Source: Leptodontidium sp. MPI-SDFR-AT-0119 (Eukaryota; Ascomycota; Leotiomycetes; Helotiales; Leptodontidiaceae). Taken from it: a stretch of DNA of 64,000 nt. The DNA lies in NCBI GenBank assembly GCA_020726505.1, contig JAHLEZ010000033.1, positions 556,078 through 620,077 on the forward strand, written 5' to 3'. The position numbers and the translations under genes are program-made. Each line of letters starts with the position of its first letter. Position 1 is the first letter of the stretch. Shown in pieces: positions 45,390-56,805 of this stretch. The notes under the pieces were generated by a model. The model was not told where the DNA came from, made no database searches, and saw only the letters and a program-made list of their open reading frames with translations.

Positions 45390-47885
45390 AAGAATAATAT
45401 TGATCTAAGTAAGTTAATTTATTAATAAGTTTTTTATTAATAATATTTACTAATATTATTTTAGGAATAATTACTTCCAATTCGACTCGAAATACAAGTC
45501 AATTAAGCTTAAAATAGTCCTTTAATAATAATAATCAACAAAACGACGAATTAGAAGAAGAAGAAAAAGAAGTTAGTTTTATAATATCTTATTTTAAGAG
45601 ATTATTATTAAACTTTATTGTTTTTAATAATATCTCTTTTAGAGCTATTACAAGTATTAGCTTTCGGATTTATAACTAACTTACTATTAAAGGGAGGTAC
45701 CGCCTTTGCACTCTTAAGTTTTAACTGATGAGTTGACTTTATATTTTAATAATAATAAGTCTTTATTAAAAGACTTGTTATTAGAGCAAATTAAGACTTA
45801 AGGAGGGTTTTCTTTAACTCTTAATACTTAGACGGTTATAAATCAAAATGCTTATCTTGGAATTACTATGTAAGTTATTCTTTATTAATTTATTTATTTA
45901 TTAAATAACTAACTAATTTAATAGCCACTAGATTGACGCGAATTTTAATATGAATTCGCGACTTTTAGCTATGAGAGACTTAGCCGATAAACACTTAGGC
46001 GTTTATATGAGTTCGGTATTAATACAAGCTCTTAAAAGCTTTGAAATTAAAGATAATATTATTAAGTAAGTATTTTCAGGAATACTTTTATTATAAAAGC
46101 TAATCTTTATAATAGTATTATAAGAGATAACGCTTCTTTAAACGATACACTTATAACTGCTTTTACAAAGTATTACGCTTAAAAAGCTATAAAATTTCAA
46201 AGTAATACACTTTATATGGCTTACGTATTAAATTTAGTTATTTAAGATATCTTAAAAGGTATTATTAAGAACGATTATAATATCTCTTATTCTAAAGATA
46301 TATATAAAGAAGAAAAACAAGAAGATATTTAAGAAAATCAAGAAATAAGTAAGTTTATTAATAATTTGATAAATTATTTTACTAATTTTATATAGATTTC
46401 TTTATTTAGAAAAAGGTTCGAAAAATTATAATCGGTATTAAATATAACTAAGAGAATAAGCGGCTTTTAAAAGCTCAAATTAAAGCTTTTGAAATTCAAA
46501 AGGCTTGATTTCCTTAGCTTAGTAAGTTTTTTTATTTATAAATAGATCCTTTTATTATTAGTATTTAATTAATTATTATTAGATTAACAAACTCGTTAGT
46601 TTGTAACGTATTATATATTAAAGAATTTCTTATATCTTTAGGAGCTTATTAAAGTTATTATTAATAGCTCGAATTCTAAGGCTTTTAAGAATAAGAATAA
46701 TCTATTACTCGGCGAAACAGAAATCAAGTGGTTAGAGAACGTATTAGCTATTTTAGTTATATTCGTTAAAGCAACTACAAAATTATAAGCCGAGAAATAC
46801 CCGATTATATACTATATTATGCCTGAGGTATATATAATATATAATAAATTAAATACTTTTAAGTAATAATATTAAGTAAGTACTTATTATTTTGAATTCC
46901 TTTTATTTTTAAAATACTAGTAATATTAACTTTAAAATTAGGATAAAGTATTTATTATACTATTAATAACGGTATCGCTAAGCTTCGGAAGTATTATCCG
47001 AAAACAGGGGTTTTAAATAATAAGAGTAAAAACTTTTATTTATTTATAATCTTAATCTTAGAATTAAAGAAGAAGGTTTGAAAGCTATAGGTATTTCAAT
47101 CGGATTTATATCGGATATTATAGCTCGCTTAAGGACGGAATTTAATAGTAAGTTTTATCTTTAATAATTTAATATTAATAATATTAATTATTTACATAAT
47201 TATAAATTAGACTACTTAAAAGAAAATCCTATAATTAACGAGGACGGAGATCTTAATATATACGACGACGACGACGACGAATTAAGAATATTTACTAAAA
47301 TCGACAAAGAATTTAAAACCGACGAATTAACTACTTATTTAAAAGAAAAAAGAAGTCTTAAGTATATAAGTTTATTAATATCTTTAATATAATTAAAGCT
47401 AACTTAATAATAGACTAAAGCCTTAGATTACTGGCGACTTAATAAAAAGAAGTATAAAATATTATCTCGAATAACTAGGAAATATCTTTAAATTCTAGCT
47501 AGTTTAGGCCGCTAGTAAAATGTTTTTCTCTTAAGGAGCTTTAATTATTTCTAAATTAAGAAATAGGCTTTCTAAAGAGACGTTTAAAAAGATAATTTGC
47601 TTAAAAAGTTAAGGAGTTCTTGAAGACGAAAAAGGAAAAGAATATAAGGAGTTAATTAAGAGTTATACTCTTAAAGATAATCCTTTTTATATATAGGAAA
47701 AGGTTTAATTTGTATTTTAATTTTCTAGTTTAATTCAGTCACATGTTCTTGAATAATTGAATAATATTCAAGAATAATTTAATTACTATTCTATTCAAGT
47801 CTAAGAATCATTATTCAATTCAATCAATTTGAATTGAATTGAATTGAATATTAATTAATTAATTTGAATATTTTTTGACACACTG
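45390..47885 (+). mobile_element. Degraded hAT transposon with transposase relic
   Basis: The plus-strand reading, through many stops, follows a hAT transposase. NNISFRAI is at about 45620. A region around 45960-46060 has the 'HLGVYMSSVLIQAL' stretch, and the 'ITAFTKYY...VLNLV' region follows at about 46150-46250. The C-terminal block at 47420-47640 reads YWRLNKKKYKILSRI, then the former ERVFS region, then RNRLSKETFKKIICLKS. The right end has (ATTGA)n subterminal arrays and closes with TTTTTTGACACACTG at 47885, a hAT-type terminus. The left terminus is not found, so the start is approximate. Confidence 0.75.
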
Positions 47886-48239
47886 GATGCTTTTAAGGTC
47901 CTAATTTATTAGTATACGTTCGTTAAGATGCCAATAAAAGTCGACTACGTAATATGTAAAGGAGGGAGGTTTTAGGACTAACCTAAGAAGAGAGTAGCTC
48001 TTACTAAAATAGCTATAAATAAAGGCCGGCCGAGTAAAAGGAAGTGTACTAATTTTAGTTGTAAAGTATAAGGTTAACCTTTGTCGGAAAACAGATTACT
48101 TACGCTCTTTTATAGAAAATAATAATATTTAGTAATAAAATCGTACTTTTGGATACTTCGCGAAAATTCAGGCGTTCTTCGCTTAATTTAGGGCCTCGCT
48201 ACAGGGCCACTCAGGCCCTGTAAAAAGGCGTTCCTAGTG
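47886..48239. other. Gene-free DNA with a short palindrome
   Basis: No gene is seen. At about 48194-48215 there is a short perfect inverted repeat (ACAGGGCC, then GGCCCTGT). A peptide-like stretch on the plus strand near 47930-48050 cannot be assigned. Confidence 0.4.
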
Positions 48240-49537
48240 GCAGCTAAGGGGATAGAGGTTCTTAAGCCTTAGAAGTACACTACTACCGGCTTATAAGCGC
48301 TCGTCTTCCTCTAGCTCTAGAGCTATTTAAAGAGTAGCCCGGTATTAGTTAAGAAACTTTTAGAGTTAACGAGTTTAATAAAAGGGTTCTTGTAATTACT
48401 TACGCTTTAAGGCTCGTCCGCCTTAATCGCCTTAATAAGACAAGTGACGAAAGGAGCTACCTTAATAAAACAAGGAACACATTTGTGCCCGAAAGAGTAC
48501 CGAAAGTACCGAGTACCGCGCTTAATAGTATTCTCCTAGTAAACGCTAAGTAACGAGCTATCCTTGCCCTTCTTATTACTAAGGGCTAAACGAGTATAAT
48601 ACTAATAAGGCACCGCGCGTCGCGCGCCCGCAACCGGCATAGCCTTCTTCTTTTTAGTCTCGGCGGCCTCACTAGAGGAGCTAGTAGAGCCAGCGGGGGA
48701 GGAGAGCGCAGCAGGGCCGCAGAGGGCTCTCCCTAGCCTCCGGCGAAAGAGGAACCTAACTCTATAAAGAGAGTAAGTAAACTCTAACCCCGAGGGGAAG
48801 GAATTCTAAAAGAAGAGGGAGGGGGAGGGATTTAACTTAAAACATTATCTAAAGTGTACTCTTAAATATCCGCGAGTACACTAGTTACGGCGGAGCGCTC
48901 AGAGGTGGCGGCAGGGAAGGAAGGGCCGGCGAGGGCACGAGCTAGAATAGTGCTAGCGTCAAAAGAGATTTGTTTATTAAGGTTAGCCCTAATAAATTCG
49001 ATCTTATAATTAGCTAGCTAAATCCCGATTCTTTGATTTCGATCACTGTATTAAGGGAACACTACTTAACTTGCAGAAGACATTATTGTTGTTACGGCTG
49101 GCCAAAGGTTGATACGGCGAGTTGACTCAAGCTTTGTATTTAGACCTAGGACTACGCTCAGAATCGAGAAGAAAAGACAAGGAGGAAAGGAGAGCTCTCT
49201 GTAAGGGAGGGCTCGAGTATATATACATGAAGGACCCTCCTAACGGGGCCTAGCGTAGTCGAGTGCCATTCACGTTAACATGTCGCAGGCTCGCCACTTA
49301 GTCTTCCCTATTAGGCTTAGCGCCGCCGCATAGCCAGCGATGCTACGAGCCCGTGTCAGTTAGAATACGAGGCGCATCGTAGGTCGTAGGTCGTAACAAT
49401 TGTTAAAGTTAAAGTTGACGTTAAAGTTATTGTTATTACTAAAGGAAAATTTATAAACAAAATAAACTCTTATGTAATTAAATGTTGTTTTTTTGTCTAT
49501 TTTTAGCCTAGCGTGGTCGCTTTATAGCTAGGGGGCG
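48240..49537 (+). repeat. copia 3' module, second copy (contains a solo LTR)
   Basis: This DNA matches 17737-18585 and then 19164-19323 in the same order, ending in the purine tract GGGGGCG directly in front of the copia LTR at 49538. It is the 3' end of another copy of the 4092-19542 family. Here the TTAAC site (49066-49070) is empty, while a different solo LTR (49090-49398) is inserted 20 bp further on. Confidence 0.75.
49090..49398 (+). repeat. Solo LTR with ATTGT target duplication
   Basis: This 309-bp LTR starts TGTTACGGCTGG and ends GTCGTAACA, with a perfect 5-bp duplication ATTGT at 49085-49089 and 49399-49403. It is close to 25217-25518 and little RIP-mutated. A small internal tandem duplication (CGTAGGT, GTAGGTCGTAGGTCGT near the end) explains the extra length. 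Confidence 0.93.
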
Positions 49538-49711
49538 TGTCACAGTATATAGTTAGCGGCACCTGCCACGCGAGCCTACTAAACGGCCAGGCGTGCTTCT
49601 TATATACTTATAACTAGCTAAACCTACTTACTTTATATATATATAGTTAACTTTCCCCCTCTTAACGAGAGAGTAAAGAACTTCTCAATCAATCTTCTGC
49701 TCCCCACCGCT
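49538..49711 (+). repeat. Copia-family LTR, truncated
   Basis: This is the third copy of the 219-bp LTR (4092, 19324). The match stops after about 174 bp near TCCCCACC, where unrelated AT-rich DNA begins. Confidence 0.85.
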
Positions 49712-50490
49712 TATAAAGGGTATTACTTTTAAAGGGTTTAAACAAGGTACCTGCGATTATAGAGCCGTTAGATACGGCTAAAGACAAGATAAAAAAACTA
49801 TCAATTACATATTAAGCGTAATATAAAGTACTCTCGAGTGATAATAATTACTTCCCTAAACTCTATTATCGATTATATCTTGCAAACATATATAACTTAA
49901 AGAGTAAGAAGTAAAGACTCGAAGAAAAAGCTTACGTAAAAGGAAAAGAAAGAGGCAAAAAATAATTAACTATCGCGAAGAAGTTAAAAGAACTTTAAAT
50001 AATAGTTTTATTAATTTTCTTCTCTTATATTTACTAAAGAAAAAAGGGAAAACACAATAAGATACTAAGGTAAGATTTGAAAATTAGAGGCCACTAGCGC
50101 GGATATACTTAAAACTAATGAAAGAATTTAGTATTAGTGTCTTCCTTTAATTTCCTCGAGACATGTCGAACGAGACGTAAGTTATAAACCCACTTTCCCT
50201 TAAATAACTGATTTAATAGGCACAACCTTTATAACCTTACGATACCTTAAAAAGATATCCTTATAATATATCTAAATTAAACTTAATTATCTTTAAAATT
50301 TAATATTATGAACTTAACGATGTTCTTAATATAAGTCGTGGAAGACTAGCGTATACTAAGTAAGAAACTTAAACTCGAGATGTTATCTAAGCACGATAAG
50401 AGTCCCGGGAGCGGGCAGGTGGGTCGCTAAAAGACTTATTTAAGTTCTTTAATAAAGTAGACTACACGTCCTTCTTAATAAACGAGGCGC
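49712..50490. other. AT-rich DNA, unidentified
   Basis: The composition is like RIP-mutated repeat DNA. I find no conserved peptide on either strand. Normal composition resumes at about 50500. Confidence 0.4.
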
Positions 50491-50751
50491 TCTCTTTACT
50501 GTAACCTACTTAGCCCCGTAACGCCAGCGTGCTCTTTTATAACGTCGGAACAAGCCGGCGATGATAGCTCGGTATTGCTCGGTACTCATGTCTTTGACTC
50601 TCTCGACTAAAGCATCCTGTACGACGCTAAGTATCTCAGAGACGAAAAATGTATAGAAAGATTTGATGGAGATTTCTTTCTAGTATAAGTAGAACAGTAA
50701 TTATGCACATCTGCCTAACCGCTTCTTGAATACTGCTCGTGTCAATTTGCA

Positions 50752-51951
50752 CTAGCGTTCATTATAATCCTGTATTTCAACCTCTCCATTGTCAGCTATC
50801 GCGTCTGCATCCTCCACGCTGGTCTTTCTCTCAATCCCCTCAACGGCCCTTCGAAGGTTGGCTAGCTCATAAGTCAGAACAACTCGACACATCATGACAC
50901 TTCCCATGAGCCGGATGATAACGACAACAGCATCGTTCACTGAAATAAACAGTACACTAGAAACAGGATTGTGTTGTAGATGATGTGGCATGCTGTCAGC
51001 GCGGTAGTAAACCAGTAATTAGACGGCCAAGAAGAGCAGGAGATTCTTGGAGAATTACAACGCGACGCTGAGTTTGTTGTGCCATCGGCTTGAACTAGTT
51101 GAAGGCTGCGTTCACACGACGCCGATAGATGTGACTACCCTTATAATCTCTCCTGAGAGTTGTGACCTTCGTTCTAAAGTAAAGCGCAAGCGCTCTAAAC
51201 CCATAGATGACGAAACCAAGGAAGGCCTAGAGGAAAAACGTATATTCACTGCCTGTAAATGTAGCACTAATAACTTGTCCTCCTAGTCGATAGCACAGCT
51301 CGGCAATATTTCCTATCGACGCAGCAGCAGCAAGGTACTCTAAGACGATAATGATAGGATCAAGGCGGATGACAAATGCGAGCTTTGAAAAATTGCGTTT
51401 GTGTAGGTCCTTAATAGTTCTGTCATATTCGAATTATCAGAGAGTAAAGACTGCAAGTGATCCGGCTACGAGAAAACTTGCCAACAATGGCCTTCAGGCG
51501 ATCACAGAGAACATAGCGGTCTCCTAGGGGCTGGTGCCGAGAGTCGCGAGGATTGATGGAGTAAGGCTAACTTATGCACAGGTTAGCTCAGTACTCTGCT
51601 ACCTTAGCTTGGGAGCGAATGTACCCGAGAACAACCTAAACTCATTAACGAACTGTTTTGAAAATAGGATTGAAAGATACTGACCTGCGGTGATGCTATT
51701 TTTGCTTTAATAAGTTCAGGGGCAACATTGAGAAGACACTGGACGACATTGTGCGTCACGGTGTCTATACCAAATACCTCCAGACTCGGATCGACCCTAG
51801 TCTTGTTTTCTCGATCCTCCAAATATTCGGTGTAGTTACCAGCGCATTCATTATTCAAGAGCTTCTGAAACCCATAGTTGTATTTTGGGAAGAACCCCGC
51901 GAAATTATTTGACCAGGTGGCGGAAACAAGTGACAAGCTGCTGAGCAGCAC
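50752..51951 (-). pseudogene. Decayed multi-pass membrane protein of a fungal family
   Basis: The N-terminal exon (51951 down to about 51665) is open. A hydrophobic start (MLLSSLSLVSATW) is followed by NFAGFFPKYNYGFQKLL, NECAGNYTEYL and VVQCLLNVAPELIKAKIAS. After an intron, the DNA at about 51575-51430 reads LTPSILATLGTSP, stop, ETAMFSVIA, stop, RPLLASFLVAGSLAVFTL, stop. This matches the usual continuation of a fungal membrane-protein family (LTPTILATLGSS followed by RRPLLA). A C-terminal part at 50991-50752 is open again (MGSVMMCRVVLTYELANLRR). The first two stops sit where CAG and CGA codons would be expected, that is C-to-T changes. The function of the family is unknown to me. Confidence 0.7.
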
Positions 51952-52316
51952 ATGGCCGCTCAGGAACGACTATGAAGAGAGCATCATCGCTCCAAATCAC
52001 TAGTTGAGACGTCTATAGAATGCGGATATATGATGCAAATAAGAAGGAGAATTGGCGTTTAGGTAGAGGAACACTCGAGTGCAGTAAAAACGGGGGGGCG
52101 AGTTAGACAAATATTTAGTTTCCCCCTTCTCAACCCGTCCCAGGCCCGTAAGCTGTAGCGCTTGGCCACTCTTTTGGGGATGACATTAGTTCAGTCATTA
52201 ACGGTCTCACCACCCAATCAAACACTCCCGTCGATGCCTTCTGGCGCCGGATGTCCTGATAAGATTGATGTCCTTCCCTTTCACTCCCCATGACGAACCA
52301 AAAAAGGCAACGTGTG

Positions 52317-52353
<37 letters not shown>

Positions 52354-53108
52354 TTATATCTACCTAGAAGATCGCGTCGGTCTATTCTGGTATGGCGTCT
52401 TTTCATATGTGCCATCCAACCCGACACTCTGGAATGAATCCGATGAAATAAATTGCGGGGTGGAATGCTGAAGTACAATGGAAAATAAGGCGCATCAGCT
52501 TGGGGCTAATGCAGTAGAACAAATGGGTCATCGTCCAGGGATAACCTTGCGATGATCTACTTCGTACAGGCCCAAACTACTTCGGACCACCATTAACAAT
52601 GACTAGATTATGTAACTCGGCAGAGCAAGCTTCAGCAGAGCTAGATAGAATGTTAGGTGTATGAGCTAGGCAGATACAGAGCGGACAAGCCGATGTCAAA
52701 GGCTCAGTCATTGGAGATATTCGGGGAACCAAATGGGCGTAATAAGCTTGTTCTGGAGAAATTTCTCGATGAGGTTGAGAAAAGAGGGATAAGCATGTGA
52801 AAAGGCTCAAGGGACTGATTTTGTCACTGTGCAATCTCTCGTCATAGATACTCGAGAAAGATAAGAATATGTAGTACTCTAGCTCTGCCTCTGAAGAGCC
52901 GGCCTTGAAACTTTATTCCTCACAGCCTTCTTCATTGCAATGAGGATGAGAAACCAACTTTATTCTATATTTGTAACCAGACCTCCTATTGATTTGCAAT
53001 TATGTCAAACCGATCTTCCATTGACTAGGCAGACTCATCACCACCATATATAAAACTCAACTAATTCCAGTAGATACTAGAGTTCTTCAAGCCTTGTAAA
53101 TTGTAATC
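51952..53108. other. Gene-free stretch with a homopolymer tract
   Basis: There is no supported gene. An 85-codon minus-strand frame at 52577-52834 resembles nothing I know. The stretch includes the poly-C tract at 52318. Confidence 0.5.
52318..52350. repeat. Poly(C) tract, 33 nt
   Basis: An uninterrupted run of 33 C on the plus strand. The length is unreliable in any assembly. Confidence 0.9.
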
Positions 53109-54410
53109 TCAGAAGCATTCGTGAACATCAGCTCCAGCGTCGAGAAGCAGTTGCATGATTTCTTCACTGCCTTGAGTGTCGACCGCTCGACGCAGTGCTG
53201 TTGCTCCATTATGATCAGTCGCAGAAATATCGGCACCAGCATTAAGGAGTAGCTGCGTTATCGCTTCGTGACCGCCAGCAGCTGCCACATGCAATGCTGT
53301 TGCGCCGTTACTGTCGGCCGTAGAAATATCGGACCCGGCATCAAGAAGAAGGCTCGTCAATGCTTCGTTGCACGCCATCACTGCTAAATGTAGGGGCGTT
53401 GTTCCGTCATTTGCAGCCACGGAAATATCGGCTCCGGCATTGATGAGAAGGCGTGTAATTGCTAGAGATTCGTCTTCTCCAGACATCGCATAGTGTAGCG
53501 GTGTCTCTCCGGTACTGTTCGCCACGGACACATCGGCTCCCGCCTTAAGAAGCAATTGTACGATTGCTTCATATTTTCCTCTGGCGGCTAGGTGCAGTGC
53601 TGTTTCGTCGTTGTAGTTTTGCTTCGATATATCCGCTCCAGCAGCCAGCAGAATTCGAGCTATGGCTTCGTGGCCCCAGCTGGCTGCCTCGTGTAGTGCC
53701 GTTACGCCGTCCTCATCTGCAGCGGACACGTCATCTCCAGCGTCAATGAGAAGTCGAGCCACTGCTTCGAAGCCCTTGCCACTAGCCACGGACAGCGCCG
53801 TTCCTCTAGTGGTCACGCAAGGTTTTACACCAGCATCGAGAAGCAACTTTATCGCATTTTCCTTCCCTCCGTCAGCCGCCCAATGAAGCGCCGTGAAACC
53901 CCCATCCAGCGCCGATGGGTCAGCTCCAGCATCGAGGAACATGCGTAACAATGTTTCGTTCCCTACGCTGGCTGCAGCATGCAGAGCAGTGCTGCTACCA
54001 GTGGGGTTCGCTCCAGCGTCTAAGAGTAGTTGCGCAAGCGTGTCATGCCCATAACGAGTTGCTAACTCTAATGCCGTCACGCCTCTCCGGTCTTGTGCGG
54101 AAACATTGGCTCCGGAATCCAAGAGCAGCTTACATATCTCGGTATGGCCTGCACATGCTGCGAAGTGTAGGGGTTCTCCTCCAGGTAGGATGTTTGTATC
54201 GGATGGGGCAGAAACATCAGCTCCAGCCTTGATGAGTGCCTCGGTTTCATTTTTATCGCCGCGGAAAACCGCCTCGTGCAGTTCTGAGAACTCACATTTC
54301 ACCCAAGGGAGATTGTTGTCCAAGGGAAATGGCACGCTTGGGATCTGGAAACTTGGCGGAATCGGAAGGTTCGTCTGATTCAAAAATGCAACGAGCGCTG
54401 GATCCATCAT
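53109..54410 (-). CDS. Ankyrin-repeat protein, 433 residues
   Basis: This single-exon protein has a short Pro-rich N-terminus (about 45 residues) and is otherwise ankyrin repeats to the last residue: about eleven to twelve units of 33 residues. Typical unit pattern: GxTALHxAAxxGHEAIxxLLLxAGADIS. Units around residues 135-170 and 200-215 are shortened. The ankyrin stack is a protein-binding surface; no catalytic or membrane domain is present. Repeats differ clearly from one another, unlike those of the HET-ankyrin gene 2.4 kb away, so they are older. The start ATG (MMDPALVAF) is chosen because no similarity extends upstream. The partner protein is unknown. A cytosolic adaptor or a sensor paired with a neighbouring HET protein is possible but unproven. 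Confidence 0.85.
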   Translation of the reverse strand: MMDPALVAFLNQTNLPIPPSFQIPSVPFPLDNNLPWVKCEFSELHEAVFRGDKNETEALIKAGADVSAPSDTNILPGGEPLHFAACAGHTEICKLLLDSGANVSAQDRRGVTALELATRYGHDTLAQLLLDAGANPTGSSTALHAAASVGNETLLRMFLDAGADPSALDGGFTALHWAADGGKENAIKLLLDAGVKPCVTTRGTALSVASGKGFEAVARLLIDAGDDVSAADEDGVTALHEAASWGHEAIARILLAAGADISKQNYNDETALHLAARGKYEAIVQLLLKAGADVSVANSTGETPLHYAMSGEDESLAITRLLINAGADISVAANDGTTPLHLAVMACNEALTSLLLDAGSDISTADSNGATALHVAAAGGHEAITQLLLNAGADISATDHNGATALRRAVDTQGSEEIMQLLLDAGADVHECF

Positions 54411-54567
54411 GAAAGAACAAAGGCCGGGGCGGAGTGCGCTGCGCCTCTGATGAAATAGAGATCGATCGATACAGATATTTTAGAGCAAGGCAGAAGCACT
54501 TTTATGATAACCCGATGTTGCGTTAGGCACGGAGATATAATTGCCCTGTTCTTCTATTTTGTGGTGT

Positions 54568-54750
54568 AGAAAGGGGCTCCTGGGCCTTAAGTAGTAGCCA
54601 GAATCCACAGACAGCGCCTGTTGCCTGGGTCAACACGTGATCGAAGGACCTCACCAATGGCATCCCTGCAGGGATCCTAGCCAGATTCTCCACAGTGGGA
54701 TGGATGGCACAGCAAGTGGCCACCTTCGTTTGCACCTACCCCTTCGTCCG
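54568..54750. repeat. Dispersed 183-bp duplicate of the HET/SET intergenic region
   Basis: This segment matches 63672-63853 at roughly nine positions in ten, in the same orientation, starting AGAAAGGGGCTCCTGG and ending CGTCCG. There it forms the upstream region of the HET gene. Here it lies 158 bp upstream of the ankyrin gene start. A translated stretch (TQATGAVCGFWLLLK) is preserved in both, which may be chance. Confidence 0.8.
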
Positions 54751-55783
54751 CTGAGACATTTCCCACGCTAGCAGAGGGAGGCGAGCGCGGCATGCATGGA
54801 GGTGTAGTGCATTATTTTATGTACTTGTACATAAAATTCCCTAGTAAGGTACATTATGCTAATGAAATCGACTTCAATATTCCCCCTCTTGACATAAAAG
54901 TGCAGTACAGAAAATGCATCCTCCGTACGTCTTCTTTGGAGGTTTCTGTGTTGAATTTCCTAGTACTTTTTGACGCTTTCATTAATATAAGCATCATGTA
55001 TAATTACTACGTTTAGGTAGTTTTCCCCAAAAGTGTAGATGCGGTAGGTCGGAATTAAAAAGCCGCTTTTCCCCTAACTTAGTATACAATTAAGTCAATT
55101 GTACCTTCGTAGAATACGCTAGGAGCGTATAATACAACTTAGTTTTAAATAGTAAGTGGCTTAATAAGCGCTTGAGATTAGTATATAAAAGATATTGTGT
55201 GAATAATGATATTCACGTAATCAACGGAACTACGTGAATACGGAGGACGGACAAAAACAGGGGTTGCAGGACGTAGGGAGTGAAAGGGAGCACTCGACGC
55301 TAGCTAATACGGGGCTAGCCCACGATGAGAGCCTCTTATATAGAGCTCTCATGGACACCTTAGAGTAGCTCTTTAGACTTGAACAAATACATACCTGCAA
55401 CTAAAGCTTTGTAACGTGTATATCGAGTCTCACCACGATTAACTAAGTTGTTACTTATTGCGGGAGCTCTAGGTAACATAGTGCAATCAACAGATATAAT
55501 TTATATACGTTAATATAGGATATATTAATTAAGTAATAAAAGATAAGCCATTAATTCCGTTGTGTAGTCTAGTGAGTCTCATACGCCTTCTTATATTAGT
55601 TTGCTAGGTCAACTCCTCTTATATAACGATTATAGCGATTCTAGAGTTTTCTACTTGACAGGTTTCTATATAAGGGTACTGTCCAATGATAGAAAAATAC
55701 TCATTCGCTGTGTTGCCAAGTTTCCAACTTTCATAAGTTTACGCACAGACTAGAATTGTACATTATTTACTCTTGATACGAAG
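54751..55783. other. Gene-free stretch, possible LTR fragment
   Basis: No gene is supported. About 55230-55440 has normal composition within AT-rich flanks and contains a GAGCCTCTTATATAGAGCTCTC palindrome like those in LTR promoters here, so it is probably an LTR fragment. I cannot define its ends. Confidence 0.4.
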
Positions 55784-56542
55784 CAGTGTATTGACTGAGT
55801 AGAGTAGAGTAGAGTAGTGGCCACTACTCTACTCTACTCTAGTATATATTACCTAATACTCTACTCTACTCTACTACTCTAGAGTAGTACTCGAGTAGTA
55901 CTCGAGTAGTAGTCATGTGATCTCGCTTGGCCTAATTAAGCTTAGATTGCGGGGCCCTTACCTAAAGTAGCTAGATACGGCTCGGGACGCTTATTATGGG
56001 AGGGACGAACCCTAATCTACACAACAAGAGGGTAACATATAGCGAGCCACCGGAGGAGATTCTAGGGTTTATAAACAATAGATCAATTAAATCTAAAGAT
56101 ATCATATATTTGAAGAGTACAAATCGGCAAAGAAGGGGAGGGAAAAGAGTTCTAATAAATAAAATATATCTAGTGTTGCGTTCTTAACGTTCTATAATCA
56201 AGTATTGGCTCCTTTTATGTGCGAAGAACCAGCGCAATTATATGACAAAAGAAACCAGTGGCTGTCCCCGCCACATTATCTTATCGTAGAACCTTCGAGA
56301 GTCCTATATCCTACGTAGTATAACCTTAATAACTTACTAAATAAGCTAATAATAGCTAATCTATATTATTCTTCTTCTTCTTACTATTATTAGCTTACTA
56401 ATCAACTACTCTAGAGTAGTCAAAATAACTACTCTAATTCTACTCTAGAGTAGTCTAAAAATCGACTACTCTACTCTATTTCACTACTCTAGAGTAGTAC
56501 TTGAGTACTACTCGAGTAGTAGAGTAGTTTGTCAACACACTG
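55784..56542. mobile_element. hAT-type non-autonomous element with (CTACT)n ends
   Basis: An exact 8-bp target duplication, ATACGAAG, lies at 55776-55783 and 56543-56550. The ends form inverted repeats CAGTGTRTTGAC. Both subterminal regions (55797-55915 and 56400-56530) are packed with ACTCTACTCTAGAGTAGT-type motifs on both strands. The 480-bp centre has one 63-codon frame (55996-56187) with no recognisable domain, so it is non-autonomous. Confidence 0.92.
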
Positions 56543-56738
56543 ATACGAAGTACTACGTGAGTTATTGAGTGAAGAACTTCATTATCTCCTGTTGACAAAT
56601 GTTCTTGATAGAAGCTTCTAGAAAATACTGGATACATCCGGTGGCAATATTCTATTGTATATAAGTATCAGCTCCCCAGGGGCCCTCTCTATTAAAGTTA
56701 TGAAAATAAAGTAATCTTACATATGATATATTTCGTGA

Positions 56739-56805
56739 CTATGAATTATCGCCTTTCTCGAGCAAGCGGCTTGACGACATTCCCTGCAGCCCATCATAGC
56801 GGCGT
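56739..56805 (-). pseudogene. Decayed extra ankyrin unit behind the HET-ankyrin stop
   Basis: Directly after the stop the DNA continues as another unit: TPL, stop (TGA for TTA), WAAGN, then a truncated core. Compared with the homologous unit at about 57060-57130, CGG has become TAG and part of the GHEAVVKLLLE core is missing. Confidence 0.75.

Noticed and set aside
52281..52478. ORFs with poly-Gly or poly-Pro over the poly(C) tract
   Set aside because: They exist only because a 33-nt homopolymer has no stops.
54523..54735. A 70-residue ORF sharing ATGAVCGFWLLLK with the HET gene's upstream frame
   Set aside because: The shared peptide comes from a duplicated non-coding-type segment. The divergent SET gene start 44 bp from the longer HET start makes translation of it unlikely.
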